The position numbers and the translations under genes were made by a program. 14,792 bases of DNA, taken from the NCBI GenBank assembly GCA_030146905.1, contig JASLAV010000852.1, positions 1 through 14,792 of the forward strand. The letters run 5' to 3'. The notes beneath the pieces are model-generated. The model was not told where the DNA came from, searched no databases, and was given only the letters and a program-made list of their open reading frames with translations. The stretch is from Lentzea sp. (lineage in GTDB: Bacteria > Actinomycetota > Actinomycetes > Mycobacteriales > Pseudonocardiaceae). Shown here piece after piece: positions 1-9,900 of this stretch. How positions within the stretch are numbered: position 1 is the stretch's first letter; every line of letters starts with the position of its first letter.

Positions 1-930
1 GCCCAGGCGAGCCTGCACGGGTTCATCGGCGCACTGGCCAAGGAGCAGCCGCACTGGCAGGTCAGGGCCGTCGACCTCGCGAAGGACACGCCCTGGCAGC
101 CCGCCGAGGTGTTCGGCCTGCCCTGCGACCGGCGTGCCCACCCCGTCGTGCAGGCCGGTGGCCAGTGGCTGCGCCGGCGGCTCGTCCAGGTCGACCTGCC
201 CGTGCCCGCCACCTCCGCTTTCCGCCGCGGCGGTGTGTACGTGCTCATCGGCGGGGCCGGTGATCTCGGCGTCGTGCTGACCGAGCACCTCGCCCGTGCG
301 CACGGAGCCCAGGTCGTGTGGGTCGGCCGGCGTGCCGACAACGACGACATCCGCGCCCGCAAGGCCGGCCTCACCGGTCCGGAACCGCTCTACGTGCAGG
401 CCGACGCGGGTGATCCGCGGGCCCTGCGCCGGGTGCGCGACGAGGTCGTCGCCCGGTACGGCAGGGTCGACGGGGTCGTGCACCTCGCGATGACCTTCAC
501 CCACACCCCGATCACCGAGCTGACCGAGGAGGAGCTCGCCGCGACGCTCGCGTCCAAAGTGGACCCGGCCGTGCACCTCGCGGACGCGTTCGACGGGCTC
601 GGCCTCGACTTCGTCCTGCTGGTGTCCTCGCTGGTCAGCCACATCCGCAACGCGAACCAGGCGCACTACGCAGCGGCCTGCGCCTATGTCGACGCGGCTG
701 CCGACGGTCTGCGCGCCTCCCTCGGGTGCCCGGTGAAGACGGTCAACTGGGGCTACTGGGGCAACGTGACCGACGACCTGATCGAGGGCATGGCCTCGCT
801 CGGCCTCGCCCCGATCGACCCGGCCGCCGCGATGGCCACGGTGGAGGCGCTGCTCGCCGGTCCGCTCGACGTCGCGGGTTTCCTGCGGCTGGGCCGCCCG
901 CTGCCGGTGGAGGGCGTGCTCACCGGTGAG
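1..930 (+). other. KR1 ketoreductase domain (5'-partial structural part)
   Basis: NADPH-dependent reduction of a beta-keto group. The window opens in the structural subdomain; the catalytic subdomain has the nucleotide-binding motif GGAGDLG (250-270), Lys at 556, Ser at 628 and Tyr at 667, the last two 13 residues apart as expected. The usual Asn four residues after Tyr is Cys (679), and the Asp of the B-type LxD motif is replaced (FTH), so A-type stereochemistry is a weak inference. The NWGYWG segment and the methyltransferase that follows fit a KR-MT module of trans-AT PKSs. Confidence 0.92.
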
Positions 931-3900
931 ACCGCGGCGGTGAGCGCGCGGGTCGCCGTCGCGCCGGTCCGGGTGCAGGACCCGCGGCTGCCGGTCGCGC
1001 TCGCCGCCTACCAGGACGGGCCCCTGCCGGCCGAGATCGACGCCGCCCTGTGCCGCTGGGTCGCCGCCGAGCTGCACGACGCCGGGTTCGCCGGCCCGTC
1101 GCAGCTGCGCGCCGACGACCGGTTCGCCTCCTGGGTGCCCCCGATGCTGCGAGCGCTCGCCGAGCACGGCCTCGTGGACGCCGAGGGTCGCTGGGCGTTG
1201 CCGGCGGACTCTGCGGCGTGCCGGGAGGAGTGGGCCCGGTGCACGAGCCGGTGGGCGGAGGCCAACCCCGATCTGCGGACCCCGCTCGCGTTGCTCGCCC
1301 GCACCGTGCCCGCGCTGCCCCCGGTGCTGCGCGGCGAGGTGCTCGCCACGGACGTGCTCTTCCCCAACGGGTCCTTCGACCTCGTCGAGGGCGTGTACCG
1401 GGACAACCGGGTCGCCGACCACTTCAACGCCGTCCTGGCCGAGCACGTCGTGTCGTTCCTGCGGGCCAGGCTCGCGGCGGAGCCGGACGCGCGGCTGCGC
1501 GTGCTGGAGGTCGGCGCGGGCACCGGCGGCACCACGCGCGTCGTCCTCGACCGGCTCACCCGCGAAGGCCTGCCGCTGGCCGAGTACTGCTTCACCGACA
1601 TCTCGCGGGCGTTCCTGCACCGCGCCGAGGATTCGTTCGGCGCGCGGCACGACTACCTGACCTACCGGTTGTTCGACGCCGCCCTGCCGCCGCACGGGCA
1701 GGGGCTGGATCTCGGCGCGTTCGACGTCGTGATCGCGGCCAACGTGTTGCACACCACCGAGGACGTGCGCGCCACCCTGCGCGGGGTCAAGGCGTTGTTG
1801 CGTGGCGGAGGCCTGCTCGCGCTCAACGAGATCAGCGGGTTCTACCTGGTCAACCACCTGACGTTCGGCCTGCTCGACGGCTGGTGGGCGCACACCGACC
1901 CCGAGCTCAGGGTGCCCGGCGGTCCCGCGCTGTCCCCGGCGTCGTGGCGCGCCGTGCTGGAGCGGGAGGGCTTCACCGGTTTCGTGCACGCCGCCGCTGA
2001 CGGAGAGCCGCTCGGCCAGCAGGTCCTGATCGCCCACAGCGACGGCGTGTCGCGAGGACCGCGCGAGATCACGCAGGCGCCGGCGCCCGCTCCGGTGCCC
2101 GAGTCGGCTCCGGTGCGCGCCGAAGTCGTGCGGGAGACGTCGATCCGCGCGGTGGTGCTGGAGAAGCTGGCCGACGCGCTGCGGATGGCAGAGGACCAGA
2201 TCGACCCGGAACGGGCCTTCGCCGACTACGGACTCGACTCGATCGTGGGCGCCGGTTTCGTGCAGCGGCTCAACGAGAGCCTCGGTCTCGACCTGCTCAC
2301 CACGGTGATCTTCGACTACCGCAGCGTCGACCTGCTGGCCACCCACATCGCCGCCGAGCACCGGCCCGTCCTGCCCGTCGCGGCGCAGGAGCCCGTGAGC
2401 CCGCAACCCCAGGCGGCCCCGAAACCTCAAGCGGCCCCGGAACCCCAGTTGATTCCGGAGTCCCAGGAGATTCCGGCGCACCCCGAGGTGGTGCCCGAGC
2501 AGGACTCGACGGACCCCATCGCGATCATCGGCATCAGCGGCCGGTTCGCCGGCTCACCCGACCTGGACGCGTTGTGGCAGCACCTCGCCGACGGCGACGA
2601 CCTGGTGACCCCGATCGAGCGCTGGGACACTTCCGGTCCTGAGTGGACTGATGTGGCCTGCCGGGAGGGCGGTTTCCTGGACGGCATCGACGAGTTCGAC
2701 GCCCAGTTCTTCCGCATGTCCGGTCGCGAGGCCGCCTACACCGACCCGCAGCAGCGGCTGTTCGTGGAGGAGGCGTGGACGGCCCTGGAGAACGCCGGCT
2801 ACGTCGGTGCCGCGCTCGACGGCAAGCGGGCGGGCGTCTACGTTGGCTGCACCGGTGGTGACTACACCTCGTGGTTCACCGAGCGCCCGCCTGCTCAGGC
2901 TGCCTGGGGCAACGCCCCGTCCATCGTGCCCGCCAGGGTGGCCTACCACCTGAACCTGCACGGTCCGGCGATCGCCGTCGACACCGCCTGCTCCAGCTCG
3001 CTCGTCGCGATCCACCTCGCCTGCCAGGGCCTGCGCGACGGGGAGACCGACCTGGCCGTCGCCGGTGGCGTGGCGGTGCAGACGACCCCGAACACCTATC
3101 TGACCGCGGGCCACGCCGGCATGCTGTCCCCGACCGGCCGCTGCCACACCTTCGACTCCGCCGCGGACGGTTTCGTGCCCGGTGAGGGAGTCGGCGTCGT
3201 CGTGCTCAAGCGGCTCTCCGACGCACTCGCCGACGGCGACCACGTGCACGCGGTGATCCGCGGCTCCGGGATCAACCAGGACGGTGCGACCAACGGGATC
3301 ACCGCGCCGAGCGCGGCTTCGCAGGAGCGGCTGATCCGCGAGGTGTACGAGCGCTTCGGCGTCGATCCCGCCGAGATCGGCATGCTGGAGGCGCACGGCA
3401 CCGGGACGAAGCTCGGCGACCCCATCGAGACCGAGGCGCTCGTCCGCGCGTTCGGCGACGCCGAGGGATCCGGCGGCTGTGCGCTGGGTTCGTTGAAGAC
3501 GAACCTCGGGCACACCATGTCCGCCGCCGGTGTGGCGGGCGTGCTGAAGATCGTGCTGGCCCTGCGGCACGGCATGCTGCCGCCGTCGCTGCACCACGAC
3601 GAGACGAACCCGGCGATCCGGCTCGACGGCAGCCCGTTCCGCGTCCACACCGAACTGACGCCGTGGAAGCCGAACCGCTGGGGCAAGCGGGTCGCCGCGA
3701 CCAGCTCGTTCGGGTTCAGCGGCACCAACGCCCACGTCGTGGTGGAGGAGCCACCCGCCGTCGCGGCACGGCCGCACGACGGTCGTGAGCTGGTGTTCCC
3801 GCTGTCCGCGCCGCGGCAGGAGGCGTTGCGGCAGCTCGTCGCGAACCTGGCCGGGCACCTGCGGGACACCCCGGAGGTCCGGATCGCCGACGTGAGCCAC

Positions 3901-6900
3901 ACCCTGGTGCACGGCCGCGCCCACTTCGCGAACCGGGTGGCCTTCGTCGCGGCCGACACCCGGACCCTGTTGTCCCGCTTGGAGGACTGGCTGGCCGACG
4001 GGACCTCGCACCCGGCGCGCGACGTCGCGCTCGACCGGGTTCGCACCCGGTGGGTCGAAGGTGGGCGACTGGAGAGCGAGGGGCTCTTCACCGGGCTGGA
4101 CGTGCGGCGGACTCCGCTGCCCACCTACCCGTTCCAGCGCCGCAGCGCCTGGGTGAACGGGAGCGGCCCGGCCGGCCGGCAACCGTCCGCCGCCAGGAAC
4201 GCCGACGACCCCATCGCCGTCGTCGGGCTCGCCGCCCGGTTCGCGGACACGCCGGACGCGGAGCGGCTGTGGGAACACCTGGCCGCGGGAGACGACCTCG
4301 TCGGCGAGGTCACCCGCTGGGACCTCGACGGCAAGCTCGGCAAGAGGTCCGGCCGCCAGTACGGCAGCTTCCTCGACGACCCCGCCCGGTTCGACGCGTT
4401 GTTCTTCAGCGTCTCCGGCGTCGAGGCGACGTACACCGATCCGCAGCAGAGGGTCTTCCTCGAGGAGTGCTGGCACGCGCTGGAGGACGCGGGCTACGCC
4501 GGTGAACGGCTGACCGACCGCGGCTGCGGCGTCTACGTCGGCGCCTACCCCGGCGACTACCACGAGCTGATCGGCGACGAGCGGCCTCCGCAGACCATGT
4601 GGGGCAACATGGCCTCGGTCATCGCGTCGCGCATCTCCTACCTGCTCGACCTGTCGGGCCCCGCGGTCGCGGTGGACTCGGCGTGCTCCAGCTCCCTCGT
4701 CGCCATCCACCTCGCCTGTGACGCGCTGCGCCTCGGCACGGTGTCGATGGCACTGGCCGGTGGCGTGTTCGTCCAGGCGACACCGCGGCTCTACGAGTTC
4801 TCGGCCACGGCGAAGATGCTGTCGCCGACGGGTCGCTGCCGCACCTTCGACGCGGCAGCGGACGGGATGGTGCCCGGCGAGGGCGCCGGTGTCCTGGTGC
4901 TCAAGCGCCTGTCCGACGCCCTTCGCGACGGAGACCACGTCTACGGCGTCATCAGCGGCTCCGGGGTCAACCAGGACGGTGCCACCAACGGCATCACCGC
5001 GCCGAGCGCCCAGGCGCAGGAGGACCTGGTGCGCCAGGTCCACCGCGACGCGGGGGTGCGTCCCGGCGGTGTCCAGATGATCGAGGCGCACGGCACCGGC
5101 ACGCCGCTCGGCGACCCGATCGAGTTCGGCGCGCTGGCAGCGGCCTTCACGGGCGCGCCGGAGGGGAGCTGCGCGCTCGGCTCCGTCAAGACCAACCTGG
5201 GACACACCCAGTTCACCGCCGGCGTGGCGGGCACGATCAAGGCCCTGCTGTCGCTGCACCACGGCCAGGTGCCGCCGTCGCTGCACTTCACCAGGGAGAA
5301 CCCCGCGATCTCGTTGCAGGGCAGCCCTTTCTACGTGCCGACCACCCTGCGGGAGTGGCCTGCGCCCGCGTCGGGGCCGCGCCGGGCCGGGGTCAGCTCC
5401 TTCGGCGCCAGCGGCACCAACGCGCACCTCGTCGTCGAGGAGGCGCCGGAGACCACCCGGCCGGTGCGTCCGGAGCGGGACGAGTGGCTGGTGGTCCTGT
5501 CCGCCCAGGACGACACCGCGCTGCGCGCCCACGTCGAGCGCATGATCACCCACGTCGAGGCACGCGAGGACCTCGACCTCGGCGACCTCGCGTACACCCT
5601 CGCCACGGGTCGTCGCCACGAGAAGCTGCGGCTCGCCGTCGTGACGGGCGACCGGGACGAGTGGCTGGGCGCGCTGCGCGCCTGGCTGCGCGACGGCCAC
5701 GCCGAGTCCGTGGTGGCCGGCTCGGTGCCCGACGACGTCCCCACGGCCGCGGGGGCGGAAGGCCTGGCGCTCACCGAGGTCGCGCGACGGTTCGTGCGCG
5801 GTGAGATCGCGTCGCTCGGAGGCCTGTTCGGACGGGGCTTCCGCGTGGTTCCGCTGCCCGGTTACCCGTTCGGCGGCGAGAGGTACTGGATCTCCGCACC
5901 GCCGGTGCCCGCTGCGCCCGCCAAGCCCGCCAAGTCGGACCTGGCCGTCCACAAGCGGGGCGAGTCCTACGTCGCCGACCTCACCGGCCGCGAGTTCTTC
6001 CTCGACCAGCACCGGCTCTCCGGCGTCCCGGTGCTGCCCGGCGTCGCGTACCTGGAACTGGCCAGGGCGGCGGCGGAGGCGGAGGGCTTCGGCCGGACCG
6101 GAGTGACACTGCGCAACGTCGTCTGGATCCGCCCGGCGCGGATCCCCGTCCCGACCGCGGCCGAGGTGGCGCTCGAACCGGACGACGGCGGCTTCGGCTA
6201 CCGGGTCACGACGACCGTCGGCGGCGAGACCCTGGTGCACGGCCGGGGACGCGTCGAACGCGCGGTGGACGTGGTGCCGCCGCGACTGGACATCCCCGCC
6301 CTGCGCGCGAAGTGCACGCGCCCCGCGCTCGACCGCACCGCCTGCTACGCCCGGTACGGGGGCACGGAGGTGGACCTCGGCGAGGCGATGCGCGGCGTCG
6401 AGCGGCTCGAGATCGGCGACGGCCTGATCGTCGCCAGGGTGCGCAGGCCGGCGGCGGCCGGTGACGGCTTCACCGTGCACCCGGCGATGCTCGACTCCGC
6501 CCTGCAGGCCACCCACGGCCTCGCGCTCGCCGAGGGCAGGGACGACGTCACCGCGGCCCTGCCGTTCGCCCTCACCGAGGCCACGGTGTACGCGCCCACG
6601 CCGGCGGAGGGCTGGGCGGTGGTCAGGCCGTCGTCCAACGACCTGCCCGGCACCGTCCGGCGGCTGGACATCGACCTCTGCGACGACGCGGGAAAGGTGT
6701 GCGTGCGCCTGCTCGGCTTCACCTTCCGCGAGTTCGGCGCGGGCGGGGACGAGCCGCCGGGTGAGCGGTCGCGGGCGGCCGAACCGCAGGAGCGGAAGGC
6801 CGATGTCGTCCAGGCGCGGGTGCCGGCACCGCGAGCGGAGGGGCTTCACGGGCCCGGCGCACTGGTGCTGGGCCGCTCCGGCTGGCACCAGGCCCCTGCC

Positions 6901-9900
6901 GCCGGCGACACCAAGCGGTTCGTCCGGCACGAGGTGTTCTTCGCGGAGGTCGACCCGGGCGACGTCGCCGACCGGCTCGGCGTTCACTGCGAGGTGCTGC
7001 CCGCCGGTGACGACTTCGCGAGGACGTACACCCGCAGGGCGGAGGTCCTGCTGTCCCGGCTCCAGGACGCCGCCAAGGCGAGCAGGGACGGCTGGGTGCT
7101 GGTGCAGGTCGTCGTTCCCGACGGGCCTGAGCACCAGCCGCTCGCCGGGCTGGCCGGGCTGCTGCGCACGGCGCGCAACGAGTGCTCCCGGCTGCTCACC
7201 CAGCTCGTCGTGGTCGAACCCGGCGCGGACGCGGCGTCGCTGGCGGCTCGCCTGCGCCAGGAGTCGTCCGCCGCGGACGACGTGGTGACCAGGGTGGTCG
7301 CCGGACGCCGTGAGGTCGCGCGGTGGACCCCGCTCGGCGAGGCCCCCGCGGTGCGGCCGTGGCGTGACGGCGGTGTGTACCTGATCACCGGTGGCGCCGG
7401 CGGCCTCGGAGCCGTGTTCGCCAAGGAGATCGCCTCCAGCGTCAAGGACGCCGTGCTCGTGCTGTGCGGGCGTTCCCCCGCCGCGGCGAGCCAGCGCGAG
7501 CTCGTGGAGGAGCTGCGGGCTCGCGGTGCGCGTGCGGAGTACCGGCAGCTCGACGTCGCCGACCGGGTCGCTGTCGGCCGGTGCGTCGCGGAGATCGTGG
7601 CATCACACGGCGAACTGACCGGTGTGCTGCACTCCGCCGGGGTGCTGCGCGACGGTTACCTCGTCCGCAAGACGGCCGCGCAGCTGCGGGAGGTGTTCGC
7701 CGCCAAGGTCGCCGGCTTCGTCAACCTGGACGAGGCGACCGCGGGGGAGGACCTGGACTTCTTCATCGGGTTCTCGTCGCTGTCCTCGTCGGGGAACCCC
7801 GGCCAGGCCGACTACGCCGCGGCCAACGCGTTCCTCGACGGGTACGCCGTCCACCGCGAGGCGCTGGTGGCGTCCGGGAAGCGGCGCGGGCGCACGCTCA
7901 GCGTCGGCTGGCCACTGTGGACGGACGGCGGGATGCGCGTCGACGCCGCGACCGAGCAGGCGATGCGCGACTCGGTCGGCGTGCTGCCCATGCCCTCGGA
8001 CGCCGGGGTGCAGGCCCTGCACCGCGCCTACGGCAGCGGCGAGGCCCACGTCCTCGTCGTGTACGGCGACCGGGAACGGATCGAGCGCACCGTCCTGACC
8101 GCTCCCGAGCCCGTTCGTGAAGAGGAGGTCCTGTCGGTGCCGGAGAACGACACCCTGGTCAGGTTGCTCGCCGATCGGGTCGCGACCCTGCTGGACGTGC
8201 CCGTCGACGACATCGAGGGCGACGTGGAGCTGACCGAGTACGGGTTCGACTCGATCTCGCTGGTGGAGTACGTCGGTCTGCTCAACGACGAGTTCGGCCT
8301 CGGCCTGGTCCCCACGCTGCTGATCGAGTACCCGACCCTCGACGGGTTCGCGTCCTACCTCGGGCAGGCCCACGGCGACGTCTTCGGCACCGCCGTCCCG
8401 GTCGTCGAGACGGCACCGGAACCCGCCCCGGCCACCGCGGGAGCCCCGTCCCACGAGGCACTGCTCGGTGAGCTGATCGGCATGGCCGCCGCGGTGCTGC
8501 GCCTGCCGGCCAACCGGATCGAGGGCAGCCGCGAGCTGTCGAGGTACGGCGTCGACTCGCTGTCGCTGACGGAACTGGTGACGGCGGTCAACAGGCGGTT
8601 CGGCCTCGACCTGGACCCGACGATCCTGTTCGAGCACCCGGCGCTGAGCGGCTTCGCGGACTTCCTGCTGGAGCACCACGCCGACCGCGTCGCCGTCGCT
8701 GTCGATGTCGCCGTCGATGTCGCTGTTGCCGAGCAGGCCCCGGAACCGGCCCCCACGCCGGTTCCGGTGACCACCACGGCCGTACCGGAACCGGCGGGCC
8801 CGGAACCGATCGCCGTCATCGGCATGAGCGGCCGGTTCCCGATGGCCCGCGACATCTCCGAGTTCTGGCAGAACCTGCTGGACGGCCGTGACTGCATCAG
8901 CGAGATCCCAGCCGACCGCTGGGACTGGCGCGAGTGCTTCGGCGACCCCCTCACCGAACCCAACACGAGCAACGTCAAGTGGGGCGGGTTCATCGACGGC
9001 GTCGGCGACTTCGACCCGCTGTTCTTCGACATCTCCCCGCGCGAGGCCGAGCTGATGGACCCGCAGCAGCGGCTGCTGCTGCTCTACGCGTGGAAGGCGC
9101 TGGAGGACGCCGGGTACTCGGCCGAGGCGGTCGAGGGCACCGACACGGCGATCGTCATCGGCACCGCCAGCACCGGCTACCCGACCTTGGTGGCGAAGCA
9201 CTCGCCGTCGGTGGACGCCTACGACACCAGCGGAGCGGCACCCTGCATGGGGCCCAACAGGATGAGCTACTTCCTCGGCGTGCACGGCCCGAGCGAACCG
9301 ATCGACACCGCCTGCTCCAGTGCGCTCATCGCCGTCCACCGCGCGGTCTGCGCCATTCAGGACGGCACCTCGGACATGGCCATCGTCGGCGGGGTCAACA
9401 CGATCATCAACAAGGACCTGCACATCAGCATGAACATGGCGGGCATGCTCGCCGAGGACGGCAGGAGCAAGACCTTCTCGGCCGCCGCCGACGGGTACGG
9501 CCGCGGCGAGGGCGTCGGCATGCTGGTGCTGAAGCGGCTGTCGGCGGCAGAGCGCGACGGCGACCACATCTACGGCCTGATCAGGGGAAGCGCCGAGAAC
9601 CACGGTGGCCGCGCCAACTCCTTGACCGCGCCCAACCCCAAGGCGCAGGCCGCGGTCGTCCGCGCCGCCCACCGCAAGGCCGGGATCGACCCCCGCACCG
9701 TCGGCTACGTGGAGGCGCACGGCACCGGCACGAGGCTCGGCGACCCCGTGGAGATCAACGGCCTCAAGGAGGCCTTCCGCGACCTCTACGCCGACACCGG
9801 TGCGGCGGAGGTCACCGGGCCGCACTGCGGCATCGGGTCCGTGAAGACCAACATCGGCCACCTGGAGGTCGCGGCCGGAATCGCCGGCCTGATCAAGGTG

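Noticed and set aside
109..111. GTG as start codon of the first PKS
   Set aside because: The frame stays open to base 1, and the residues before it continue the KR structural subdomain, so the gene starts upstream of the window.
2554..7134. 1526-codon open frame on the - strand
   Set aside because: It is antisense to KS1-KS2-DH1 and KR2 and exists because high GC removes stop codons. The translation is rich in Arg, Gly, Val, Ala and His with no recognisable domain.
8149..8685. ACP2-ACP3 as a beta-branching (HMG-synthase) carrier pair
   Set aside because: The Trp expected a few residues after the phosphopantetheine Ser in branching ACPs is Tyr in one and Leu in the other, and no HMGS or ECH gene is in the window.
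8689..8730. CRISPR-like or regulatory repeat array
   Set aside because: Seven contiguous 6-bp units within a coding frame with no spacers. It is simple-sequence coding repetition.
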